Below are positions 30,612 through 40,351 of a stretch of 43,062 nt of DNA, piece after piece (position 1 is the first letter of the stretch; the number at the start of each line of letters is the position of its first letter). This stretch comes from Paramicrosporidium saccamoebae. Its lineage: Eukaryota; Rozellomycota. The notes beneath the pieces are model-generated. The model made no database searches. It had not been told where the DNA came from and saw only the letters and a list, made by a program, of their open reading frames with translations. Both the position numbers and the translations under genes were made by a program. Location of the stretch: assembly GCA_002794465.1 (NCBI GenBank), contig MTSL01000200.1, forward strand, positions 1-43,062, read 5' to 3'.

Positions 30612-31543
30612 TCATCGAATTCGTTTACTGAATTTGGCAAATGCATATGCTAACGAGTTGACTGGGCCGGCCGTCATCACACCCTTTAGGGCCTGCAGAG
30701 TCGCTGGCCGTCGTACAATCGATGCTATCGATCGGTCCATAATAGTTGGGAGATGGGGGTGCTGGGAGAGTTGGACAAAGTCTCCATGGGAATACATTTG
30801 TCGCTGTAGATTTATGGGTAACTTGCAAATTTGATTCAGTCTGCTGATCGGGTCCTCATCCTATGCATTAGTCCCACCATGCGTCTACTTGATTATAATA
30901 GTCGCCACTCTGAACTGTTTCAGCATCTAATGTCAGGAGCTTGGAGTATATTTCTGCGAGCTCGTCATATTGTCCGTCGAGGATCCGGCCGACCTTGTGT
31001 GGGTCCTCTGCCCAGCCCATCCTCGGATCACCGCAATATGAAATTCTCACCACACACTGTAAAAAGTCTCGGAGGCTGAACCGTCCGCCTAGTGACAATA
31101 AGGAAGCTCGCATTGCATGCATCCTATTTTCCGCAAGCAGATCGGTTGTGCCGTGGAAAATCCGGACCGACTTGTGCAGACGCCCCGCTACATAGAGTGT
31201 CGTCCAGTGTCGCATGTCGGCCTGAAATGAGGCAGTGGCAATGACGCCGTATTTGATGCGTTGACCACCGACCACGACAGACGGCACATAGTACAGACCA
31301 GCCGCACTATACTGCAAAAAGCCGTCTAGAGAGGAAGGATGGTGATAATGGGTGGGATGGCGCTGTCGATTTTCATAATGCCAGGCCAATGGGTCTGCCA
31401 CGACAAAGATAAAGTCCAGCATCGAGTTCTATCAATCAGAATTGCTGCAAAAATACAGATGCATCGTAGCCAGCTTGCGGCACGGCGACGGAGCCATAGG
31501 CACATGCAAACTCTATGGGAGGAAATTCTCCAAGAAGGCTCAT
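30612..31543 (-). CDS. TAM41: Mitochondrial CDP-diacylglycerol synthase Tam41
   Basis: Makes CDP-diacylglycerol on the inner mitochondrial membrane, the precursor of cardiolipin. Introns at 31429-31456 and 30861-30888 (28 nt each) give 291 residues. The nucleotidyltransferase core has FACAYGSVAVPQAGY, then MLDFIFVVADPLAWH with the catalytic acidic residues, then KYGVIATASF, LYVAGRLHKSV, and SYCGDPRMGWAEDPHKV. The last exon adds CKLPINLQRQMYS and LQALKGVMTAGPVNS, both typical of the C-terminal domain. Without the second intron the gene would look truncated. The model starts MSLLGEFPPIEFACAYG with no obvious presequence, so either targeting is internal or an upstream exon is missing. Confidence 0.93.
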
Positions 31544-31836
31544 TAAAGAAAACACTTAATATTTGTGAGATGGTATATTGACAGATCAAACCTTTAATCC
31601 AAAGGGTCTGTTAAACAGCATCCACTTATTACTGGTGAGTCCGACCCAGATAGCGGTCCCATGGTCCAGTTTGATTGCATTAAGAATGGCCACCTACAAA
31701 GAAGCCATTTACTTTAATAAAAGTCAAGTTCACCCATCAACAGGGTTCTTATTGGCACCTCACAGGATGGTGTGTTGATAAACCAAGGCTCCCTTCATAA
31801 AGGGTCTCTACATAAATATTACAATAGTAGTAACTT

Positions 31837-32556
31837 TTAATGATCAGAATCGGAGGGTACCTGTCCTGATTTTTTCAGCCCGGCAAGATGCAATTCGGTG
31901 ATAGAACCGCTCCGCCTTCCTCCCTTCAGCACGGGGGATAGCGGCTCCAGGATGGGACTGTCTTCAATGCTTTGCCGTCGCACCTTGTTCTGCAATCTCA
32001 TATTCTCTACCAGTAACTGTTGGTTCTCCTCCTGCAGCTTGACAATCTGCCGTTTCAATGCCGCCTCCCGTTCAATGTGTTGGGTAACTGCCAAGTTGAT
32101 CTGTTCCGGCAATTCTAGTCGTGGCGATGGTGTTAGATTGCCTTCGAGGGAAACGGGTGACCTTTCCTGACTGGCGCTGATGCGCAATTCTTCAATGTGT
32201 CGCTGTAATCTATTGACAATGCGCTCCTGCTCGCATTCTAGCGCATTCTCCAGCTCTACCTTTTGTGTCCGCAAAGTCTGCAGTCGCTCTTCCAGCACGG
32301 CAACTAGTTTTGCTTCGTGGGCCTCCACTTCGTTGCACATGTCCAGTTGAATTCCCTTTAGACGCGACACTTCTCGGATGAGACGGTTGGAGATGCCCTC
32401 TTGGGACTGTTCGAATGTGTTCAGCAGCGCCGATGTGCTGGTGCGCAGCGTCTCCACAGTGTCCTCAAGGTGGTGGCGATGCGATTGTTCTTGGGCCAAT
32501 TTGGCCTCCAGCTCGGTAATACGAGAGCGGAGGCTGAGCTCATCACTAGTAACCAT
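31837..32556 (-). CDS. CCDC6-like coiled-coil protein
   Basis: A 239-residue unspliced protein, coiled coil for most of its length. The pattern EQSQEGISNRLIREVSRLK, then VELENALECEQERIVNRLQ, matches the repeated 'ELE..LE.E.E.I.N.L...+..L' units of the CCDC6 (H4, DUF2046) family. The C-terminal part is Ser/Pro-rich (RQSIEDSPILEPLSPVLKGG), consistent with phosphorylation sites. It is about half the length of human CCDC6. The family's biochemical role is poorly defined. Its start codon lies 48 bp from that of the mitochondrial LeuRS on the other strand. Confidence 0.65.
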   Translation of the reverse strand: MVTSDELSLRSRITELEAKLAQEQSHRHHLEDTVETLRTSTSALLNTFEQSQEGISNRLIREVSRLKGIQLDMCNEVEAHEAKLVAVLEERLQTLRTQKVELENALECEQERIVNRLQRHIEELRISASQERSPVSLEGNLTPSPRLELPEQINLAVTQHIEREAALKRQIVKLQEENQQLLVENMRLQNKVRRQSIEDSPILEPLSPVLKGGRRSGSITELHLAGLKKSGQVPSDSDH

Positions 32557-32604
32557 TGCTTACTTAAACTCCGAGTAATCATTTTTAGGTTAACTGGGTG
32601 AGTC

Positions 32605-34800
32605 ATGCGATTTTCAAAATGCGCCTGGTTCAGCACTGTCAAACGGTGCATCTCCCCTCAATATATTCTGGAAATGGAGGGAAAGTGGAAAGGGCGCTGG
32701 TCCATGCGTCCCGAGGAATACCATGTGAACGCTACCGCTGCAAAGAAATACATTTTGGCAATGTTCCCCTATCCATCAGGAAACTTGCATATCGGCCATG
32801 TCCGCGTCTATGCCATCAGTGACGCACTCTCCCGCTATCAGCGGCTTCTCGGCGCCCCTGTTCTCCACCCCATCGGCTGGGATGCCTTTGGCCTGCCCGC
32901 CGAAAATGCTGCGATCGAAAGAGCCATCCCGCCGGCGGAATGGACCCGAGCCAATATTAAACAGATGCGCTCCCAGCTAGACTCGCTGTCGTTACGTTTT
33001 GACTGGGATCATGCGGTAACGACCTGTGAGCCGGAATACTACAGATGGACCCAATGGCTATTTTTGCGACTAATGAAGAAAGGGCTTGTGGAGCGACGCG
33101 AAGCAGAGGTCAATTGGGATCCGGTAGATGAGACAGTGTTGGCAAACGAGCAGGTGGACTCTAACGGATGCTCCTGGAGGTCTGGTGCAAAGGTGGAGAA
33201 GCGAATGCTAAGGCAGTGGTTTTTAAAGATTACAAAGTATCAGGATGATCTTTTAAAGGGTTTGGAAGGATTGGAATGGCCGCGGGCGGTAAAGGACATG
33301 CAGAGGCATTGGATTGTTGCGTCTGGTGAGTATCGTTTCACAATCGAGGGAGGAAGTTTAGTGGTTGCGCTGAAAAGATCTGATGATTGGCGTCTAGCTG
33401 AATCGATCCTAATCGATCCAAAGCACCCGAACAGAGCAATTGGCTCCATAATCAATCCTGCTACCTCACAGCCAATCCCAGTGGTAGTATCTACGGAGAG
33501 TTTAAAAGATCCGATGGTTGCACAAGTGGTGTTGGGTAAGAAGCAGGCCAAGTTGAATCCTCTGCCTGCCCAGCCTCCACCCGAGTTTGTGATTACAGAA
33601 TACAGATTGAGGGATTGGCTAATTTCTCGCCAAAGATATTGGGGTACACCCATTCCCATCATTCACTGTGCCACCTGTGGAGTAACGATGCATTTGGTAT
33701 GCTAATTTCTAGACGGTTCCGGTTCCCGAAGAACAATTGCCAGTGATTTTGCCCCAGGATGTTCCGATGCTTGGTAAGGGGTCTCCTCTTGCCCAGCACC
33801 CTTCCTGGAGCGCACCCTGTCCTTCGTAAGATGTACTGTTCGAAGCTAGACTTTTTTGTAGTTGTGGCAAGGATGCAAGGAGAGAAACTGATACAATGGA
33901 TACATTTATGGACTCTAGTTGGTATTTTGCCCGACACGTTGATCCCCAAAACGACAAGATGCCCGCCGATCCATCAAAATTACGACAGTGGCTACCTGTG
34001 GATGCCTACATTGGCGGCATTGAGCATGCAATTCTACATTTGCTATATGCGCGGTTTATGACCAGGTTTATGGCCGAGGAGCTTGGATTTGAGCAAGCGG
34101 AACCGTTTGCCGGCCTGATTACACAGGGTCTGGTAGAGGGCAAAACATATCAATGTCCTGCCACTGGTCGCTATCTCAAGCCTGAAGAATTGCGGCAAGA
34201 GGGAAAAAAAGTCATAATTACAGAAACAGGTGCTTTGCCGCTGGAAACGTGGGACAAGATGAGCAAATCAAAGTACAATGGGGTTGATCCAGTTGGACTA
34301 GTTTCACAATACGGTGCAGACGTACTCCGTCTGTGTGTAATGTTCAAGGCACCTCCTGAAGTGGCACTGCAGTGGAACACGAGGGACATTGCGGGTCCCC
34401 AGAGATGGATCTTGAGACTGCTGACTCTGGCGGGGAAGATAATGGACCGTTCTGATAATGCAGCGATCGGCTGCCCTCGTTCCGAGGCATCGCTTGTTGC
34501 CTCAGTCAACAAAGCCATCTGCAATGTACACTCCAACTGCGACTTAATTGTTAGATGGAATATGCATATGATCCAGCCCGACACCGGCTCAATCTGGCGG
34601 TATCCAATTTGATGACCTTGTCAAACGACATTGAAAAGTCGCTTGATGCCTCACCAACCACTTTAAGAACGGCAATGAAAGCTTTAGCCGTAATGCTCCA
34701 TCCCCTTGCACCCCACACGAGTGCAGAGCTGCGCGAAACACTGCAATGCACTAGCCTCCTAAAATGGCCCACCCCGATTAAAGAAATAATAATAGAATAA
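32605..34800 (+). CDS. NAM2: Mitochondrial leucyl-tRNA synthetase with reduced editing domain
   Basis: Charges mitochondrial tRNA-Leu. Introns at 33682-33712 (31 nt), 33826-33861 (36 nt) and 34526-34554 (29 nt) give 699 residues, against about 860 in E. coli and about 900 in human LARS2. An Arg/Lys/Ser-rich presequence-like start is followed by the HIGH motif (FPYPSGNLHIGH, residues 54-65). Zinc-type cysteines CATCG/PCPSCG, then RETDTMDTFMDSSWYF, and KMSKS at 529-533 are all present. Between RHWIVAS and EYRLRDWLISRQRYWGTPIP only about 100 residues remain. The TTRPDT-type and GTGAVMAVPAHDERD-type editing motifs are absent. About 70 C-terminal residues are also missing relative to bacteria. Aminoacylation looks intact; editing does not. 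Confidence 0.93.
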
Positions 34801-34825
34801 CTTTTTGGATTAGCTCGACAATGTG

Positions 34826-35530
34826 ATGAGACGAATACTTGCTGGACTAAGTGATTTCTTGGCATGGCATCGGCTTGTCCCATTGTTTATCAAGGATCGC
34901 GACCTTCTTGTACTATTCCTGCGATTTCTGTTCCTGAACGGAGTGCTGTACCTCGGAACTGTCTCCTTGCTGCTTTCGCTTCTCACCCGACATCCAACAA
35001 ACTTTTTCCGACTTGTCGTCCTGCTACTATGGTTTCTGCCAATTTATCCCCTCTGTTTTATGCTCAATGAGCGGCTGTACACGTTGCTTGCTGCACATCT
35101 GCACCCGTCCGACCATCATGCGCGTCCCGCAGAACAGCTGTACCGCGCCATCTTCCTTGGTATCCATCTGGCGCTCATATACGGCCTGCCAGCCATCTCG
35201 TCGAAATTGTATGTACTGACAGTGCCTATGGGAGCGTGGGTATATGCGCTGTATGCCTGCGAGTATTATTGGCATGCCACCTTTTCCGTGCGGGTGGCTC
35301 GAATTGAAGACAATGCCTTGTATTTTTTGGGATTCGGACTGATGCCCGCACTGGCAATGGCGTTGTTTAGACCCTTGGTGGGACTAGGAGTTTCATCGTT
35401 GGCATTTGGGATGGCAGTGCTGATGGCGTTCTTTGTACCGATCCGTCCGTCAAACGGCCTCCGCGTTCCCATCTTCAAGGCTACGGGTCTTATAGCTGAC
35501 ACGGCCATCCGTCTGTTCTTCCGCAAGTAA
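34826..35530 (+). CDS. EI24: EI24-like multipass membrane protein
   Basis: 234 residues, unspliced; the first in-frame ATG is 34826. It has five or six hydrophobic segments. The block CEYYWHATFSVRVARIEDN, then ALYFLGFGLMPALAMALF, resembles the EI24 signature (EY.W......+...IE..W.YF.GFG.P). EI24 is an ER protein linked to autophagy and contact sites in animals; the fungal role is not well defined. The gene starts 25 bp after the LeuRS stop on the same strand and converges on the desaturase. Confidence 0.65.
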   Translation: MRRILAGLSDFLAWHRLVPLFIKDRDLLVLFLRFLFLNGVLYLGTVSLLLSLLTRHPTNFFRLVVLLLWFLPIYPLCFMLNERLYTLLAAHLHPSDHHARPAEQLYRAIFLGIHLALIYGLPAISSKLYVLTVPMGAWVYALYACEYYWHATFSVRVARIEDNALYFLGFGLMPALAMALFRPLVGLGVSSLAFGMAVLMAFFVPIRPSNGLRVPIFKATGLIADTAIRLFFRK

Positions 35531-35693
35531 AACTGTGTATTAAAGTTTGAGTAAAAGTGCGAGGTTGAGGTCTGTTAAATAGTGTCCACTTAGGATTAGC
35601 CGTCCTGAGATCCTTGATCTCCCAATATACTGTTTCACACAAAGTTACCCTATGAACCATAATATAGAGAATAGATAGCATTGCACACTTTAT

Positions 35694-36749
35694 TTACGTT
35701 CTAGCACAGCGACTCTGAGGACCAATATTGGCATCAGTGAGGAATGACCACAGGACATTTCGCCACGACATGTGTGCCTTTAGCGGTTGGTAAAATTCTG
35801 GCGCCAGCTTGGTGATCATGGGGAGGAGACGGGCAGGCACGGCGGGAAAGTCGTGGTGTTCGTTATGGAAGCCAATATTTAAATAAAGTGCATTGGCCCA
35901 GCCATAGTAATTGTATGTCTCCTGACCACTGGCAAAGGTGTAATGTTCCTGGAGGAAGTGGGCAGCAACGGGATGGAACGTGTAACCGTAGAGGAAACAG
36001 ATTAGCGTATAAGTCCAACCACGCACTCCAAAAAAGTACAGCGTCACAATATTGCAAAAGATGGTAAAGACAGTGTTGACAGACTCCCAATAGGTCACTG
36101 TCTTGCCACGGACGATGGCACGGACGGCATACATGGCGGGATAAAGGGTAAGCCAGATGAGTTTGTGCCAAAAGGTTCCTCGGATCAGCTTCAGCTCCCA
36201 ATCCAACGGCATGTCGGGATCCTTGGCAGCGGAGCCTTGGTAGACGTGGTGGTCGCTGTGGTATCGGCGGAAGGACATGGCAATGGGTACGGGAGTTCCG
36301 ACATTGCTCAGCAGCGCCAACAGTTTGTTTGGCAGCGATTCCTTGGTGACCAAACTGTGGACACATTCGTGTACACACACGGCCATCAGGTCCACAATAC
36401 TTGCCCCAATGACACATGCCACTGCTGTCATGGCCAGAAACCAGGAAACGCCCTCTGTCCGTCCGAAAAAGTAGGCCAGCAGCGTGTTGCATCCAACACC
36501 AAACACAATAATCCACGCCACCATTGGGTCATGTGAATATAATCGTCGGATTAGTGGATGTCGCTCCAGGATGGTTTTGCGTCGTCGTGTATGCGGTTGC
36601 GTTTGCCAATCTCGTGCGAAATCAGTGTCGCGCCATGCCAGCGACCGCTCCCATCCTCCCAAGTGAAGCGGCATAGCTTCATCCTTAGGGATCGTCGGTT
36701 TGGTGACCTCGGATACTTTGGTCTTTTCCACACTACACGGAGTAGGCAT
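35694..36749 (-). CDS. Sphingolipid Delta4-type desaturase (DES1/DEGS-like)
   Basis: Introduces the 4,5-double bond into dihydroceramide in the ER membrane. The product is 351 residues, unspliced. It has the three histidine boxes of membrane di-iron desaturases: HECVH at 127-131, HSDHH at 164-168 and HNEHHDFP at 295-302. The NEHHDFP..P form of the third box and YHSDHHVYQG in the second are typical of dihydroceramide desaturases rather than acyl-CoA Delta9 enzymes, and there is no cytochrome b5 domain. Four membrane segments flank the boxes. Its start codon lies 101 bp from LIN1, with a GACCAATCA element between them. Confidence 0.88.
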   Translation of the reverse strand: MPTPCSVEKTKVSEVTKPTIPKDEAMPLHLGGWERSLAWRDTDFARDWQTQPHTRRRKTILERHPLIRRLYSHDPMVAWIIVFGVGCNTLLAYFFGRTEGVSWFLAMTAVACVIGASIVDLMAVCVHECVHSLVTKESLPNKLLALLSNVGTPVPIAMSFRRYHSDHHVYQGSAAKDPDMPLDWELKLIRGTFWHKLIWLTLYPAMYAVRAIVRGKTVTYWESVNTVFTIFCNIVTLYFFGVRGWTYTLICFLYGYTFHPVAAHFLQEHYTFASGQETYNYYGWANALYLNIGFHNEHHDFPAVPARLLPMITKLAPEFYQPLKAHMSWRNVLWSFLTDANIGPQSRCART

Positions 36750-36803
36750 TTGTTGAAACTTCAGACTACACTATGTTTATATTTAGATCATGACAATTTT
36801 CGA

Positions 36804-36808
36804 CCAAT
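36804..36808 (+). promoter_or_regulatory. CCAAT box in the desaturase-LIN1 divergent promoter
   Basis: CGACCAATCAGG lies between the desaturase start (36749) and the LIN1 start (36851), with AT-rich TATA-like sequence at about 36775-36785 on the desaturase side. It is identical over GACCAATCA to the element between ChAPs and TFC4. Confidence 0.5.
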
Positions 36809-36850
36809 CAGGAAATATCTGTGGAAACGGATAAACTTGAATTCTGTTTA

Positions 36851-37621
36851 ATGAAGCGAGCCCACGGAGAAGATGGAGCCAATGAGGATGGTGTGGGCGA
36901 GGCGAGTGTGAACGAGAGGTTTGTAAAGAGAGCGGGTGGGAGCGAGGAGTACGATTCAGAACTCGACGATTTGGACCTCAATACGGTGAGGGCTAATGAG
37001 CGCAAGAATAAGGTAAAGGACGAATTCTCAGAAGCCAGTGATGATGAGTTGCGCAGCGACGTGTTCAAGAAAGAATCCAAGCCTTTGAATGATGATTTAA
37101 AGAGTTGGACGAAATTAGAAGTCAATGACGCTTCTCTAGCAGGCGAGGTGGTAATTGAACCATTTCACATGGATGAGGAGATGGAAGAGGGCAAGTTTGA
37201 CGAAGAGTCTGGCGCATATATTAGACGGAAAGATGAAGGCTCACATGAAGATTCATGGTTGAGGGGCATTACTGACGATGAAATACAAAAGGCGCGTATT
37301 GCTCACGAAGCCAGAGAAAGGATAGCCTCACCAATGCAGAGGGACCATGCCGAATTGATAAAGGGCATTATTGGATTTCTTGAAGTGGCCGAGACACCAA
37401 CAGAGGCGTTGCAGCGACGAGCAACCAAGCCCAGACGATTTGACGCAAAAAGCAAACGAGTGATGACCCAGCAGACTGTTGAAGAAAAATCCATCGAAGA
37501 GCATAAAAGAAAGGAAGTAGAGTTGATTACTGAATTGGCTGCTGCACTGATGGATTCTGGCGTGTTAAATATATATGAGCTGAGTAGAGAAGAAATCCAA
37601 AGATTAGCAAATAATAAATGA
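36851..37621 (+). CDS. LIN1: CD2BP2/Lin1-like U5 snRNP protein lacking its GYF domain
   Basis: CD2BP2 (yeast Lin1/Snu40) associates with U5 snRNP before tri-snRNP assembly. The product is 256 residues, unspliced; the first ATG is 36851. It is acidic, with the diagnostic block IEPFHMDEEMEEGKFDEESG followed by YIRRKDEGSHEDSWL, which is the most conserved part of the family. The helical region that normally leads into the GYF domain is present up to ELSREEIQRLANNK, but the frame then stops and no GYF sequence (W.Y.W...GYF) follows in any frame of the next 240 bp, which is repeat. The protein is therefore probably GYF-less. Confidence 0.8.
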   Translation: MKRAHGEDGANEDGVGEASVNERFVKRAGGSEEYDSELDDLDLNTVRANERKNKVKDEFSEASDDELRSDVFKKESKPLNDDLKSWTKLEVNDASLAGEVVIEPFHMDEEMEEGKFDEESGAYIRRKDEGSHEDSWLRGITDDEIQKARIAHEARERIASPMQRDHAELIKGIIGFLEVAETPTEALQRRATKPRRFDAKSKRVMTQQTVEEKSIEEHKRKEVELITELAAALMDSGVLNIYELSREEIQRLANNK

Positions 37622-37692
37622 CCCATACGCAAGGTCTGTAGATACTAAGGACGAAGGTTCCTGGTTTGTAAAACTGCTAGGATAGATAATTC

Positions 37693-37817
37693 CCTTCATC
37701 CCTCCCACACTGACCATATGACCCCCTTCATATCTCTACACTAACCATATAATCTCTTTCATCCCTCCTAAACTAGCCATATAATCTCTTTCATCTTTCC
37801 CACGCTAACCAACACTT
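37693..37817. repeat. Minisatellite, four units of 31-32 bp
   Basis: Units beginning near 37693, 37725, 37756 and 37788 share CTTTCATCCCTCC...AACTAACCATATAATCTCT. The array fills most of the gap between the convergent LIN1 and MPDU1 genes. It has no spacers and no coding potential. Confidence 0.85.
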
Positions 37818-37862
37818 TGGTGGATCAAGTTCATTCTTTACATTAATTTCCTAGACTACAGC

Positions 37863-38684
37863 TCACGCGCGCTTTGGCTTCTGCTTCTTCTTCATTGGGG
37901 CCGTGGGAGTCTTCCAGTAGTACACCATCTGCCACATTATTGTCGAGTTCAGTAGTGCTGCCATCACGAATCCAAGGACGAGCAAACGGTCCTCGCCCGT
38001 CTCTTGCATTGAAGTGTACACTCGCGCCAAGGATCCAATCCATACCAATCCCACCGACAACGCCGACAATTGTCCAGTGCCACCTTGACGCCAAACGGTC
38101 CAGATTTGCGGGAGACGACTGACCATGGTGAGGGGAATGGTGGCCGCTTGCAGACTCTTTAGGGTGGCGTCTGTCGCGTAGGTGGGGATCAATAGCGAAG
38201 ACATCAAGACAGAATAGGTGCAGAATAGCAATAAGAGACGCATTGATTGCTTTCGGTACAGACCCAGCAGCAGCAAAAGCAAGACATTTTGGATGGTCAT
38301 GAAAAACGTTTCTCCATACGTCGTGAACGAATTGCCCGCTCTAAAGTTGTACGCAAAGGTAATGGATGCTGCCAATGTTTCCAAAACCACGGAAAGAAAG
38401 CTCAATCCTTCAGTGGAGCGAGAGGCGAGGATCTTGAGGATTTGCGGGACCTTGACGACCATGGCGCCACCGATGATGCCCACTCCAAGTCCCTTGGACA
38501 CTGCCAGTTTAAGACACTTGAAGTTCTTAAAGTCCATGTTGGTGAGCAATGCGCGGCTGCATTCTTTGCCTAAAAGCTTCTCCCCAAAAGACTGTACAAA
38601 TTGCGCAACTGCCGTCATGACCAAACAAAAAACAATTTTCTTGTTTAACCGCCCATTTTGGACGCTGATTATGAGTGATGCCAT
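37863..38684 (-). CDS. MPDU1: MPDU1-like PQ-loop protein for dolichol-linked sugar use
   Basis: A multipass ER membrane protein required for use of mannose- and glucose-phosphate-dolichol in the ER lumen. The product is 273 residues, unspliced. The signature CLKLAVSKGLGVGIIGGAM, then VVKVPQILKILASRSTEGLS, is the first PQ-loop repeat; the second contains SRLPQIWTVW. About seven hydrophobic segments are visible, and the tail MKKKQKPKRA is basic. The ATG lies only 3 bp after the stop codon of the upstream HOM3 gene on the same strand, so its promoter and any leader must lie inside HOM3 coding sequence. Confidence 0.9.
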   Translation of the reverse strand: MASLIISVQNGRLNKKIVFCLVMTAVAQFVQSFGEKLLGKECSRALLTNMDFKNFKCLKLAVSKGLGVGIIGGAMVVKVPQILKILASRSTEGLSFLSVVLETLAASITFAYNFRAGNSFTTYGETFFMTIQNVLLLLLLGLYRKQSMRLLLLFCTYSVLMSSLLIPTYATDATLKSLQAATIPLTMVSRLPQIWTVWRQGGTGQLSALSVGLVWIGSLARVYTSMQETGEDRLLVLGFVMAALLNSTIMWQMVYYWKTPTAPMKKKQKPKRA

Positions 38685-38687
38685 CGC

Positions 38688-40164
38688 TTAAATTTCTGGT
38701 TGGAGGAGCGAGGAGTGGATGGCACAGAGGGCACGCAAAGAATTTTCAGAGGAAATGACACAGGAAATGTTAATTTCAGAGGCGCCTTGCGAGATCATTT
38801 CAATGTTGACACCGGTGGCTGCGAGGGTGGTAAACATTTGTGCCGAGATGCCAATCCTGCGACGCATTGCCTGGCCGATGAGACTGAGAATGGATAGGCC
38901 GTCGGACCTAGAGACGATCCCAATCTTTTGCAAGTCTCTTATGAGTGCATCACTTAGATGATCAGCGGGGATGGCCATGGAAAGATTGACTCTGCTAGTA
39001 GAAATCAAATCCACAATAACGCCATGTTGATTTAAAAGAGTAAATATTTCGGCAAAGAATAGTTGTGGTGCCGTAACTAGTCGCGAGGTAATGTTCAGGA
39101 TGGAGATTCCCTCTTTGAGAGTTACTGCGACAGCAGATTCGTCTGTACAACATTTGCTATGACTCGCTTCATTGTGGATCATGGTGCCTTGTGAGGTTGG
39201 ATCGCGTACATTTCTTATTTGGATTGAAACTCCCGATTGCGTGACCTGTCGCATTGTAAATGGGTTTATCACTTCAGCCCCATAGTATGTAAGCTCAGCT
39301 GCCTCTTCTGGTGAAATTTCATGCAACAATTTAGCATCCTCCACTTTGGTGGGATCCGCACTATATATGCCGGCAACTTCTTTCCAAATCGTCAATTTCT
39401 TAGCTTGTAGACCTTTGGCGAGGAGGGCACTAGTAAGGTCAGTGTAACCGCGGCCAATGCATTTGAGCAGCGAGCCGGGCACTGGGCCGATGAATCCACT
39501 TACCACGGCAGTGAGGTTGTTTGGTAAATCTGTAATGCTCTTGGCCAAAACACGGGACACAATGTCATACAATTCCTGTCCCAAGTACAATGGTGCCTTG
39601 CTAACATGCTCCATTAACAGATCCTTTCCATCAACAGCAATGGATTCGATTCCCTACATACCTTAGTTCACTACTAAATCGTAACTTGATCCTCCAAATA
39701 GGTTGCGAGGAACATGGCCGAAAGACTCTCACCAACGCTGACAATGACATCCCGTGTTCTTGGAGAGACTTCATGTAATACCATAGCCGCATTGATGAAT
39801 TCCTTAAGCCTCTTTACCACTCTTTGCAGCGTCGCATGAAACTCTGCTGCCGCATCACTACTCAATGAGTTTGTTGCCATGTTAGCATGATATTCGTATA
39901 ACTCCTTCATCTCGGCTTGAATCTCGTCGGGACGACTCTCCTCGATACACGCCACCATGCGCAGCAATCTGGCCGTGGTACCGACAGTCTTGTTGCCATC
40001 ACTCATTGCCGACACGACTACAACCGGTGCACTTTCATCCATTTTTCCATCCCTAGACCATCACTTCACATTCATGGAGAAAACCGGACAATCTTGGCAA
40101 TGTTTTGCAAGTTGCAAAAATTTCCAACACTGGTGCCACCAAATTTGTGTACCTGGTAGCGCAT
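38688..40164 (-). CDS. HOM3: Aspartate kinase (Hom3-type)
   Basis: Catalyses the first step of the aspartate pathway to threonine, methionine and isoleucine. Introns at 40053-40084 and 39654-39685 (32 nt each) give 470 residues; yeast Hom3 is 527. The catalytic lysine motif KFGGTS is at residues 7-12. Further conserved blocks are VIVSVGESLSAMFLA, GRGYTDLTSALLA and SPEEAAELTYYGAEVINPFTM. Two C-terminal ACT domains follow (FTLLNQHGVIVDLISTS and FTTLAATGVNIEMISQGASE), the usual site of threonine feedback. Only this model places KFGGTSVG and the ATG in frame with the rest. Confidence 0.95.
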
Positions 40165-40351
40165 GATTTATTTGAACAGTAAAAAATCTTTAAATCAAAC
40201 AATTTGTACAGTCAATCTGAAGAGTTGGGGGAGGAGGGGTCTACTTGAAGAGTAGGAAATCCACATGAAGAGTCGGTAGTCCACATAAAGAGTAGGAAAT
40301 CCCCACGAGTAGGGAATCCACACGAGGAGGGAATCCACATGAGTAGGGAAT
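40165..40351. repeat. Minisatellite of 17-28-bp units at the ASH2 3' end (array about 40217-40374)
   Basis: About seven units based on GAGTAGGAAATCCACATGAA repeat with drift from about 40217 to 40374. The array runs past the ASH2 stop codon (40352) and supplies its last seven or so codons. No spacers are present. Confidence 0.8.

Noticed and set aside
30861-30888. TAM41 appears truncated by an early stop
   Set aside because: A 28-nt intron with a CTAAT motif removes the stop and joins the missing C-terminal domain in frame.
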